A DNA stretch of 20,834 bases from JAICLV01 sp036380925 (lineage in GTDB: Bacteria > Actinomycetota > Actinomycetes > Acidothermales > Acidothermaceae), in the NCBI GenBank assembly GCA_036380925.1, contig DASVDW010000033.1, positions 1 to 20,834 on the forward strand. The letters are read 5' to 3'. Position 1 is the stretch's first letter. Each line of letters begins with the position of its first letter. Of this stretch, positions 1 to 7,303 are shown one piece after another. Under the pieces are notes generated by a model that was given only the letters and a program-made list of their open reading frames with translations, searched no databases and had not been told where the DNA came from. Made by a program: the position numbers and the translations under genes.

Positions 1-739
1 CGGCGGCCAGTGAGGTGTCCCAATCGACGAAGGTCGTGCCCTCGAGCGCGAGCGGCACGAGTCGCCCGCCGTCGGCTTTGACGAGCACCGCGCCTCGGTC
101 GAAGCCGACGTGCGCTTGAAGTTCCTGCAGCAAGCCCTGCGCGAGGCTCACGGCGTCCAGGCCGCCCGACAGCTGGCGGCTCACCGTCCGCAACTGGCTC
201 AGCAGCTCGTAGGCCGCCTCATACGAGCGATTCACATCGGACGACGACGAGGCGGCCAGCCGGCGAATCCAGGCGGCCAACATGCCGACGGCCAGCGCAA
301 GGAAAATCCACTGCGCGGAATCGGCTCCGAAGCTTTGCAACGACTGCGGGTTGTGCGCGAGCAGGTGTCCTAGCAACAACACAAGAGCCGCCAGCCCGGC
401 CGCGTTGACGGCCGGTGTCAGGCCGTGAAGCAGGCCGGCCGCGAAAGCCGGCGCGAGCAGGTAGGGCAGCAACCCGGTGCGGTCGGACGGCGGAGCGACA
501 ATGCCGGCCGCCGCCACACACGCCTCGACGGTCGGCAGCAACCGACGGATCAGCGGGTTCTTCGCCGGGGTGTAGGCGACCAGCGCGGCCGCTGCGAGCA
601 CCAGCGCGCCCGCGACGGCCCGACGCGGATGGGTGTCGAGCGCGGCGACGACGAAGCAAAACCCGAGCAGCGCCAGGCGAACTGCCGACACCAGCGTCCG
701 AGGTTCGGCGAGCCGGGCGAAGCGACGTCCGGGCTTCAC
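1..739 (-). CDS. Membrane GAF-domain sensor protein, probable histidine kinase (3' part outside window)
   Basis: The frame starts at GTG 739 and stays open to the left edge, giving 246 residues without a stop. Hydrophobic stretches at about residues 17-34, 41-56, 70-82, 90-128 and 142-158 suggest several membrane segments. A helical linker (about 170-195) follows, then the start of a GAF-like domain (about 195-246) with the pattern GFDRGAVLV...GRLVPLALEG. This layout is common in actinobacterial sensor histidine kinases, but the catalytic domain lies outside the window, so kinase activity is inferred. The start lies 14 bp after the tadC stop, with a GAGGCGGGG purine run just upstream, so it is probably cotranscribed with the tad genes and may control pilus production. 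The C-terminus could instead be a GGDEF or phosphatase domain. Confidence 0.8.
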   Translation of the reverse strand, partial: MKPGRRFARLAEPRTLVSAVRLALLGFCFVVAALDTHPRRAVAGALVLAAAALVAYTPAKNPLIRRLLPTVEACVAAAGIVAPPSDRTGLLPYLLAPAFAAGLLHGLTPAVNAAGLAALVLLLGHLLAHNPQSLQSFGADSAQWIFLALAVGMLAAWIRRLAASSSSDVNRSYEAAYELLSQLRTVSRQLSGGLDAVSLAQGLLQELQAHVGFDRGAVLVKADGGRLVPLALEGTTFVDWDTSLAA

Positions 740-753
740 GACATCACCCCGCC

Positions 754-1689
754 TCAATGCAACAGGTTGTGATAGGCGGAGATCGCCGCGGGACCCATGA
801 CGACGATGAAGAGCGCGGGCAAAATGCAGAACACCAGCGGGAAGAGGATCTTCACCGGCACCTTCTGCGCCTGCTCCTCCGCCCGCTGGGTCCGTTTCAC
901 CCGCATGTCGCGCGATTGCACCCGCAACACGTTCGCGATCGGAATGCCGAACTGGTCGGCTTGCACCATCGCGGTGACGAACCCGCGCAACTCGACCACA
1001 TTGGTGCGCTCGGCCAGCGCGCGCAGCGCCTCGATGCGGCCCAGGCCGATCTGCATCTCCTGCAGCACGCGGAATAATTCCTCGGCCAGCGGCCCGCGGG
1101 TGTTGCGCGCGACCTGCGACAACGCCGAGTCAAACGGCAGTCCGGCCTCGACCGAGATGGTGAGCAGGTCCATCGAGTCGGGCAGGTCGCGGCGGATGCG
1201 CTCGTTTCGGTTGTACGCGACTTGGTACAGCGTGATGTCGGGGATGAAGTAGCCAAGCGGCGTGAGCACGATCGCGACGCCCATCGTCACCGGCAGACCG
1301 GCGCCGAACAGCAGCGGGAAGGCGACACCGACGACGGCGCCGGCGATGAGACCGAGCATCTTGAAGGCCTGCACCCGCTCGGCGTCCCACTTGATCGGGC
1401 TGCCCGCGAGCTCGAGCTTGTGCCGCAGCCGGGCCGACTCGTCGCGAGGGCTGAACCGGTTGCCCAAGCGGCCGAGCCGGGCCACCAGCGGATTGACCAC
1501 GCGTTCGCTGAACGGGCGGTCGAGTTCGCGGCGGACCTGCTCGGGGCGCGTCCCGAGCGCGTCGAGCGCGGCCAGCGACCGGCTCACTTGTTGGCGCTGC
1601 GAGGCGGCGGCGCCCAAGGTGATGATCGCAGCCGTGATGCCGGCGAAAATGGCCCCGACACCGAGTGCCAGCAGCGCGCCCTGCGACAT
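754..1689 (-). CDS. tadC: TadC-like pilus assembly inner-membrane platform protein
   Basis: This 311-residue protein is a type II secretion F-domain protein, one of two paired platform proteins of the Tad/Flp pilus machine in the cytoplasmic membrane. Visible parts are an N-terminal membrane helix (about 4-27), a charged cytoplasmic stretch (30-105), two membrane helices (about 111-130 and 133-152), the F domain (about 165-285, with RRDLPDSMDLLTISVEAGLPFDSAL near its start and a QADQFGIPIANVLR segment) and a C-terminal helix (about 285-303). The ATG at 1689 has a GGGAGG Shine-Dalgarno upstream and follows the TadB stop by 16 bp. Length and order after tadB fit TadC well. It should pair with the F domain of the preceding fusion protein and be driven by the CpaF ATPase. 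Confidence 0.93.
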   Translation of the reverse strand: MSQGALLALGVGAIFAGITAAIITLGAAASQRQQVSRSLAALDALGTRPEQVRRELDRPFSERVVNPLVARLGRLGNRFSPRDESARLRHKLELAGSPIKWDAERVQAFKMLGLIAGAVVGVAFPLLFGAGLPVTMGVAIVLTPLGYFIPDITLYQVAYNRNERIRRDLPDSMDLLTISVEAGLPFDSALSQVARNTRGPLAEELFRVLQEMQIGLGRIEALRALAERTNVVELRGFVTAMVQADQFGIPIANVLRVQSRDMRVKRTQRAEEQAQKVPVKILFPLVFCILPALFIVVMGPAAISAYHNLLH

Positions 1690-1705
1690 TGTCAGACCGC
1701 CTCCC

Positions 1706-3709
1706 TCACACCTCGACCTTGACGATGCGCGACAACCACACGACGCCGGCGGTCATCGTCGCCAGCAGAACCACGAGCATGATGATGCCGAGCGGGTCGG
1801 TGAACAGCGGCTTGATGTAGTTGGGCCGCACGAGCACGAGATAGGTGCCGAACACCGGCGGCAGCGCGCCGAGGATCCATGCCGACAACCGGCCTTCGGC
1901 CGACAGACCGCGCACCTGGCGGCGCAACCGCTCGCGCTCTCGAATGGTGCCGGCGACCGTGGTGAGCACCTCGGCGAGGTTCCCACCGACCTCGCGCTGG
2001 ATGCGGATCGCCATGACGACCCAGGCGAAGTCCCGGCTGTCCATGCGGTTCGCGATGCCCTCGAGCGCGTCTTCCGGTGGAACACCGAGGCGCGTCTCGA
2101 CGAGCGCCCGGTTGAACTCCACCGACACCGGCGACAATTCTTCTCTCACGACGGCGTCCATCGCCTGCACCAGCGAATGCCCGACCGACAGGCTGCCGGA
2201 GATCAAGTTCAACGTGTCGGGCAGTTGCTCGAGGAACGCGGACGAGCGGCGGGACTCCTTGACGACGAGATACCCGATCGGCCCCCCGACGCCGACGATG
2301 AGGCCGAGGATCGCGGCTAACGCCGAACCGCCTGACAGCAGAAGGAAAAGCAGGCCAAGCCCGACCGCGCTGCCAGCCTGGATGACAATCCACTCCGCCG
2401 GTTTCAGCGGGACGCCGGCGCCTTCCAGCCGTCGTCCGAGCTTTGCGTCGAAGTCGCGCGAGACGACGAGGCGGCCGGCGAGTTGCACGGCCGAGCGGGC
2501 CACGGAGCTGTCGCCGAGCGCGGTCGTCTGCGACTCTTTGCGCGAGCCGCGGCCGGTGAGCGTGTAGAACGACAACCGGCGGCGGACCCGCGTCTCGCGC
2601 GCGTCGACCGTCGAGACGTTCCATGCGGCCACGCCGAGAATCCCGACCAGACCGCAAAAAAGCGCGACCAGGCCGATCTGGAACGTGCCCGAGGAGCCGA
2701 GGCTGCTGGGCTGGATCGCCACCGGGCGCGGCCCGACCGCGGCCGACGGCGACGCCGGGGCGGGATTCGCGAGCGGAGTGAACGCGGTGTCGCCGATCCT
2801 CCGGCCGCCGGCGGTGGCCGTCACCTCGATGGTGACCGACTTGCCGGCCAAGCTCGACGGCACCGTGCCGGTGATGAGCACCTCCGTCGCGATGTCCTTC
2901 GCCGCTTGGCGGAAGGCCGGCGCGAAGTCGCCGGCCTGCGTCGTGGTGATGACCCGCCCGCCGGCCGCGGTCGTCAGCTCCTGCAACGGCTCGACCTGGG
3001 CGGACGCGGTGCCGAAGGAGACCGCGTCGAGCACGGCGCCCTTCGTCGCCTTCAACGCGGCCACCACCTGCGGCAACGACGCCTTGCTGCCTTCGTCGTG
3101 GCCGTCGGTCAGCAGCACGATCGTGCGGGAGCCGACGGCGCCGAGAGTTTGCAGGGCGAGCAGCGTGCCGTCGTACAAGGCGGTGTCGCCATTTGCTTGC
3201 AGCGCGGCGACTTTCGCCCGCAACGCCGCGCGGTCGGTGGTTGGCGCCGCGGCCAGCGACGCTGTCGTCGACACGGTGACCAAGCCGACCTTCACGTCCG
3301 AGGGCACCGCGTCGAGGAACGCGTTCGCCGCCGCCTTGGCGCCGTCGATGCCCGCGCCCTTCATGCTCCCGCTGATGTCGACGACCAGCATCGCGCTGCG
3401 CACGACCTGCGGCGGCGGTGTGGCGCCAACCGCTTTCGCGGTCGATGGAATCGAGACACCGTCGGCGCTCAGGCGCACCGAAGCCGGATCGATCGACGCG
3501 TCATTGGGCAACCCCACCGCGCTGAACAGGACCTGAATCGAGCCGGGGTCGGTGGTCAGCTGCACGATTCGGCCGCCTGCGCCACTCGCCGCGGACGACG
3601 TGGAGGGCGCTGGGGGCGCGGGTGCCGCCACCGCGGCTTCGCACAACGCGCCGGCCGCGACGAAACCGACTGCGAGCGCGGCCAATCGTCGGGCCAAAGC
3701 GTGTTTCAT
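1706..3709 (-). CDS. tadB: vWA-TadB fusion: von Willebrand A domain joined to a pilus platform protein
   Basis: I start this 667-residue protein at ATG 3709, 13 bp after the cpaF stop, because it opens with a signal-peptide-like segment (basic MKHALARR, hydrophobic core to about residue 27). A vWA domain follows at about 100-285, with an apparently complete MIDAS site: D111, S113 and S115 in VVDISGSMKG, T176 in the GDTALYDG loop and D202 in LLTDGHD. After an Ala/Pro linker comes a membrane helix (about 344-365), a cytoplasmic stretch, two helices (about 440-484), the type II secretion F domain (about 490-620, QLPDTLNLISGSLSVGHSL...) and C-terminal helices. The F half is TadB by sequence and by position between cpaF and tadC. 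The vWA part would face outside the cytoplasm. Classical TadB is about 300 residues, so the protein is roughly doubled. Confidence 0.93.
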   Translation of the reverse strand: MKHALARRLAALAVGFVAAGALCEAAVAAPAPPAPSTSSAASGAGGRIVQLTTDPGSIQVLFSAVGLPNDASIDPASVRLSADGVSIPSTAKAVGATPPPQVVRSAMLVVDISGSMKGAGIDGAKAAANAFLDAVPSDVKVGLVTVSTTASLAAAPTTDRAALRAKVAALQANGDTALYDGTLLALQTLGAVGSRTIVLLTDGHDEGSKASLPQVVAALKATKGAVLDAVSFGTASAQVEPLQELTTAAGGRVITTTQAGDFAPAFRQAAKDIATEVLITGTVPSSLAGKSVTIEVTATAGGRRIGDTAFTPLANPAPASPSAAVGPRPVAIQPSSLGSSGTFQIGLVALFCGLVGILGVAAWNVSTVDARETRVRRRLSFYTLTGRGSRKESQTTALGDSSVARSAVQLAGRLVVSRDFDAKLGRRLEGAGVPLKPAEWIVIQAGSAVGLGLLFLLLSGGSALAAILGLIVGVGGPIGYLVVKESRRSSAFLEQLPDTLNLISGSLSVGHSLVQAMDAVVREELSPVSVEFNRALVETRLGVPPEDALEGIANRMDSRDFAWVVMAIRIQREVGGNLAEVLTTVAGTIRERERLRRQVRGLSAEGRLSAWILGALPPVFGTYLVLVRPNYIKPLFTDPLGIIMLVVLLATMTAGVVWLSRIVKVEV

Positions 3710-3722
3710 CGTCGCGGTTGCC

Positions 3723-5111
3723 TCATCCGGCGTCCGCGCGCACAAGGGCGGGCTTGAGGTGCACGCCCGCGGCGCCCAGCTTGTCGACGAAGGTCTCGAG
3801 CGTGTCGGTGGGGTGCAGCCGGCCGAGCGGGCGACCTGAGTCGTCGTAGCCGGGGCCGAGGTCGAAGGCGAACAGCTCGCGCAGCTCGACGGCGTCGAGC
3901 GAGTCCGGCTCGATGCCCACGACCTCGGTGACGTGCGTGATGAGCCGGCTGCCGTCCTTGAAGCGCGCTTGGTGCACGATCAAGTCGAAGGCGCTTGCCA
4001 TCTGCTCGCGAATCGCGCGGACGGGAAGTTCCATGCCGGCCATCAAAACCATCGTCTCGATGCGGGCGAGCACGTCGCGCGGGGAATTCGCGTGCACGGT
4101 GCAGATCGAGCCGTCGTGGCCGGTGTTCATCGCCTGCAGCATGTCGAGCGCCGCGGCGTCGCGGACCTCGCCCACCACGATGCGGTCGGGACGCATGCGC
4201 AGCGCGTTGCGCACGAGGTCGCGGATCCGGATCTCGCCGCGGCCCTCGATGTTCGGCGGTCGCGCCTCGAGCCGCAACACGTGCTCTTGGTGCAGTTGGA
4301 GTTCCGCGGCGTCCTCGATGGTGATGATCCGCTCGTCGGACGGGATGAACGACGACAGCACGTTCAGCGTCGTGGTCTTGCCGGCACCGGTGCCGCCGGA
4401 CACCAAGATGTTCAATCGGGCTTGCACGCAGCCGCGCAAGAACTCGGCCAGCTCGGGGGTCATCGTGCCGAAGCCGACGAGATCGTCGGCCTCGTACGGG
4501 TCAGTGGCGAACTTGCGGATGGTCAGCAACGAGCCGTCGACCGCGACCGGGGGCACCACCGCGTTGATTCGGCTGCCGTCGGGCAGTCGCGCGTCGACCA
4601 TCGGGCTCGACTCGTCGACGCGTCGTCCGACTTGCGCGACGATTTTGTCGATGGTGCGCCGCAGGTGCGCCTCGTCGACGAAGGTGGCCGCCGCCGGGTG
4701 CAGCTTGCCGGCCCGCTCCACATAGAGCTGGTCGTGCCCGTTCACCATGATCTCGGTGATCTCCGGGTCGCGCAGGAACGGCTCCAGCGGACCGTAGCCC
4801 AAGATGTCGTCGGCGATCTCCTGCGCGATCCGGGCGCGGTCGGCCACCGAAAGCGGTGTCTCCTCTTGCGCCAAGACCTCGTGCAGGGTGTGCCGCACCT
4901 TCTGCTCGAGGTCGGCCTGGGTGAATTTGGCGTCGTACAACTGGGGGCCGAGGCTTTCCAGCAACGACGTGTGCACCGTGCGCTTCAGATCGGCGAACGG
5001 GTCGGCGCTTCGGCGCGCGGAGTGCGCGTGCGCCTCGAGCGACGGCGCCGACGCTTGCGCCTCGGCGTCGCGGGAGCGCCGCGCCTGGGCGAGCCGGTCA
5101 GCGAGACTCAT
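3723..5111 (-). CDS. cpaF: CpaF/TadA-type pilus assembly ATPase
   Basis: This 462-residue protein is the cytoplasmic hexameric secretion ATPase that powers Tad pilus assembly. The N-terminal domain (about 40-200) carries the family signature ILGYGPLEPFLRDPEITEIMVNG. The RecA-like domain has Walker A GGTGAGKT (239-246), the Asp box ITIEDAAELQL (263-273), a Walker B region RIVVGEVRDAAALD with E315, and the His box GHDGSICTVHANS (331-343). All key catalytic residues appear present. The ATG at 5111 is preceded by GAGGTGA at a good distance and follows the cpaE stop by 15 bp. Its length is normal for CpaF. It should act on the TadB and TadC F-domain proteins encoded directly downstream. Confidence 0.96.
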   Translation of the reverse strand: MSLADRLAQARRSRDAEAQASAPSLEAHAHSARRSADPFADLKRTVHTSLLESLGPQLYDAKFTQADLEQKVRHTLHEVLAQEETPLSVADRARIAQEIADDILGYGPLEPFLRDPEITEIMVNGHDQLYVERAGKLHPAAATFVDEAHLRRTIDKIVAQVGRRVDESSPMVDARLPDGSRINAVVPPVAVDGSLLTIRKFATDPYEADDLVGFGTMTPELAEFLRGCVQARLNILVSGGTGAGKTTTLNVLSSFIPSDERIITIEDAAELQLHQEHVLRLEARPPNIEGRGEIRIRDLVRNALRMRPDRIVVGEVRDAAALDMLQAMNTGHDGSICTVHANSPRDVLARIETMVLMAGMELPVRAIREQMASAFDLIVHQARFKDGSRLITHVTEVVGIEPDSLDAVELRELFAFDLGPGYDDSGRPLGRLHPTDTLETFVDKLGAAGVHLKPALVRADAG

Positions 5112-5126
5112 GGCAGTTCACCTCGC

Positions 5127-6326
5127 TCATGCCTTCGAACGCCTGCGCAGCAACCCACGCCGGTCGGCGCGCAGGTTCGACGGAATCGGCTCCGAGCCGG
5201 TGCGCGCCAATGGCAACACATGCTCCTCGCCGAACTGCCGAATGGCCAGGCTCACCGGGTGACTCGGGTCGTCGAGCAAGATCGGCACGCCGCGGTTGAT
5301 GGAGGCCGGCACCGCGCGCGACGACGGAATGTGCAGCGCGATCGGCACTTTCAGCGTCTTCTCGACTTCGGACAGCGCCAACCCGACTTTGGAGTCGGCG
5401 CGGTTCAACACCACGCGCAGGCGCTCGCGCGGGTAGTTCAACAAATCCAGCGTCTCCAGCGTCAACTTGAGGTTCTTCAGCGCCGGGATGTCGAGCGTCG
5501 CCAGCAGCGCGATGAGGTCGGACTGGTCGAACGCCGCGAGGACGTGGTCGGTGAACGCGGGCGGGGTGTCGATGACGACGTACGCGAACTGCTCGCGCAG
5601 CAATCCGATGATCGTGGAGATCAGCGACGCCGGCACGGTTTCGGCCGACCCCGGCTCCACCGGCGCCACCAGCGCGGAGAGCCCGGGCGAGTGCGGCGTG
5701 AGCAGCGCCGTGACCGCGGGCAGGTCGAGGTTTTCGATCAGCGGGACGGCGTCCGCGAGCGTGTGCGCGGGAAACAGTTGCAGCACGATCGCGACGTCAC
5801 CGAAGTTGAGGTCGAGGTCGACGAGACAGACCTCCCGTCGTCCGCCGTCTGCGAGCGAGGCCGCGAGGTTGCTGGCCAGTGTCGTCTTGCCGCACCCGCC
5901 CTTGGCCGAGAACACCGTGACCACCACGCCGCGGCCGGAATCCTCGACCTCGCCGTGATTGCTGCGCTGCCGCATCGCGGCCGCGACGTCGCGCACCCGT
6001 TTCACCGCGTCGTTGACGCCCGCGAGGTTGCGCTCCTCCACCACTTCGCGCACGCCCGCGCGCAACGCGTCGACCAGCAAGGGCGTGTCGATCCGCCGTC
6101 GCACCAAGACGATTCCGAGGCTCGGTCGGGCGATCCGCATGCTGTCGGACAACGAGAACGCGGCCTCTTGGTCGACGGACGGGCCGAGGACGACGGCGTC
6201 CTCGCCGGGATGCGCGTCGAGGTGGCGGCGTAGGTCGTCGATTGTCGTGAGCACCGGCACGCCCGGGCCAAGCGCCGACCGCAGGGTTTCCGCGCGGGTC
6301 GGATCGGCTTCGACGATGAGGCTCAT
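5127..6326 (-). CDS. cpaE: CpaE/TadZ-like ParA-family ATPase of the pilus locus
   Basis: This 399-residue protein has a degenerate receiver-like N-terminus (about 1-115) and a MinD/ParA-type ATPase domain (about 133-375). The deviant Walker A FSAKGGCGKTT spans about 139-149, VDLDLNFGD is at 169-177, and VVIDTPP forms the Walker B region near 255. In Caulobacter and Aggregatibacter the CpaE/TadZ homologues localise the pilus machine at the pole. The same role is inferred here. The ATG at 6326 follows the cpaB stop by 10 bp and has only a weak purine-rich ribosome site, so translation may be coupled. A C-terminal basic tail (RADRRGLLRRRSKA) could contact the membrane or DNA. Confidence 0.92.
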   Translation of the reverse strand: MSLIVEADPTRAETLRSALGPGVPVLTTIDDLRRHLDAHPGEDAVVLGPSVDQEAAFSLSDSMRIARPSLGIVLVRRRIDTPLLVDALRAGVREVVEERNLAGVNDAVKRVRDVAAAMRQRSNHGEVEDSGRGVVVTVFSAKGGCGKTTLASNLAASLADGGRREVCLVDLDLNFGDVAIVLQLFPAHTLADAVPLIENLDLPAVTALLTPHSPGLSALVAPVEPGSAETVPASLISTIIGLLREQFAYVVIDTPPAFTDHVLAAFDQSDLIALLATLDIPALKNLKLTLETLDLLNYPRERLRVVLNRADSKVGLALSEVEKTLKVPIALHIPSSRAVPASINRGVPILLDDPSHPVSLAIRQFGEEHVLPLARTGSEPIPSNLRADRRGLLRRRSKA

Positions 6327-6336
6327 CTGGACCCGC

Positions 6337-7044
6337 TCACGATCCGTACAGATTCGCGGTGGAGGTCGCGGGCAGCTTGCTGTCGACCTTTGAGTCTTTC
6401 GACAGCAAGCCCAGGTAGAGCGTTCCGACGGATTGCGCGTAGATGAGTTTTTGCGCGTCGGCTTGGCTGACGCCGAACGTCACGACGCTGGCGTCGCTTT
6501 GGCTCGCGTTTTGCCCGGACGACGGGACCAACGTGCGCGACCCGACCGCGATGACGGTGGCGCGCGGCAACAACAGCTTGGTGCCGCTCTTGGTGGTGAG
6601 GAACACCGCGACGTCGGAACCGGGGATGACGTAGCCGTCCACCCGGTTCGGGTCGGACAGCGAGATGCTGACCGCCAGCGTGCCGTCGTCGGAAAGGGTG
6701 AGTCGGGTGGTGTCGCCCGGCTTGCCGAATTTCGCCTTCAGGATCTGCTCGCCGGGGAAAATCGGCGAGTTCGTGACCAGGTCGGCCACCGGGCGAATGT
6801 CGCTCAACACATCGGACGACGCGACGGCGTCGCGGGGGATGGTCTTCTTGTCGAGCGCGCCGTCGGCGGCGGCCGCGGCGCCCGTGGTGCCGGCCGGGAT
6901 CACCTTCTTGGCGACAAGCACCTGGACCGGTTGCTGCCTGGCCAGCTCGTTCTGCTTGACGTTGTGCACGTAGACGCCGACGAGGACGGCGCCAAGCGCG
7001 GCGACAAGGATCGCCGCGACCAGCAAGACGGTGCGTCGTGCCAT
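6337..7044 (-). CDS. cpaB: CpaB/RcpC-like pilus assembly protein
   Basis: With the start at ATG 7044 the protein has 235 residues. This start is chosen because the basic residues and membrane helix (about 4-26) follow directly and AGGAGG lies upstream, although its spacing is about 13 nt. An in-frame ATG at 7080 would add 12 residues and is the alternative. After the helix comes a SAF-type domain (about 38-108, QVLVAKKVIPAG...SPIFPGEQIL), then the RcpC/CpaB-type domain (about 118-215) with the motif DGYVIPGSDVAVFLT. The bulk of the protein should lie outside the cytoplasmic membrane. It is the first gene of the tad operon. CpaB homologues are tied to the outer part of the Tad machine, and the exact role in Gram-positive cells is unclear. 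Confidence 0.9.
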   Translation of the reverse strand: MARRTVLLVAAILVAALGAVLVGVYVHNVKQNELARQQPVQVLVAKKVIPAGTTGAAAAADGALDKKTIPRDAVASSDVLSDIRPVADLVTNSPIFPGEQILKAKFGKPGDTTRLTLSDDGTLAVSISLSDPNRVDGYVIPGSDVAVFLTTKSGTKLLLPRATVIAVGSRTLVPSSGQNASQSDASVVTFGVSQADAQKLIYAQSVGTLYLGLLSKDSKVDSKLPATSTANLYGS

Positions 7045-7223
7045 TGCGGCGTCCGGTCCTCCTCTCCGGCTCGACGGCATGCTGCGGTCCTGCGCATCGT
7101 CGCACCCAAAACCGCCCTAAGGGTGTCGAACGCCCGCGACACTCGCTGCGCTGTCGCCGGCTAGCGCTGACTCTCGCACGGAAATAGTACGGATGTGGTC
7201 GAGTCGGGGCATGTCGACGAACC

Positions 7224-7253
7224 GTTATCCGGGTTATCGGGACCGAGGGTCAA
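7224..7253 (-). promoter_or_regulatory. Candidate sigma-A-type promoter of the tad operon
   Basis: On the minus strand, TTGACC (7253..7248) is followed after 18 nt by GATAAC (7229..7224), which predicts a start near 7217 and a leader of about 170 nt before cpaB. A second GATAAC lies 9 bp upstream (7238..7233), making a short direct repeat. An alternative -10 box, TACTAT at 7189..7184, has no clear -35 partner. The intergenic stretch 7045..7286 holds nothing else I can support apart from the repeat noted at 7250. Confidence 0.4.
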
Positions 7254-7266
7254 TCGCTTGACATCG
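7250..7266. repeat. 17-bp direct repeat, copy 1 (15/17 identical to copy 2)
   Basis: The sequence TCAATCGCTTGACATCG recurs 37 bp downstream as TCAACCGCTTGACACCG. Each copy contains the dyad TCAA-N4-TTGA. Copy 1 overlaps the candidate -35 box of the tad promoter, so it could be an operator half or a small duplication. Confidence 0.45.
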
Positions 7267-7286
7267 CCGATCGAGGTTTCACCCGC

Positions 7287-7303
7287 TCAACCGCTTGACA
7301 CCG
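7287..7303. repeat. 17-bp direct repeat, copy 2
   Basis: TCAACCGCTTGACACCG matches copy 1 at 15 of 17 positions. It covers the stop codon and last codons of the ABC permease gene, which argues that the pair may come from a small local duplication of that gene's 3' end. Confidence 0.45.

Noticed and set aside
3710..3745. Earlier TTG start for the vWA-TadB fusion
   Set aside because: It would overlap cpaF and place 12 polar residues ahead of a clear signal peptide that starts at ATG 3709.
3933..6233. Long open frame on the plus strand opposite cpaF and cpaE
   Set aside because: Its product is rich in Arg, Gln, His, Val and Asp with no recognisable motif. It mirrors the codon pattern of the real minus-strand genes, as expected in GC-rich DNA.
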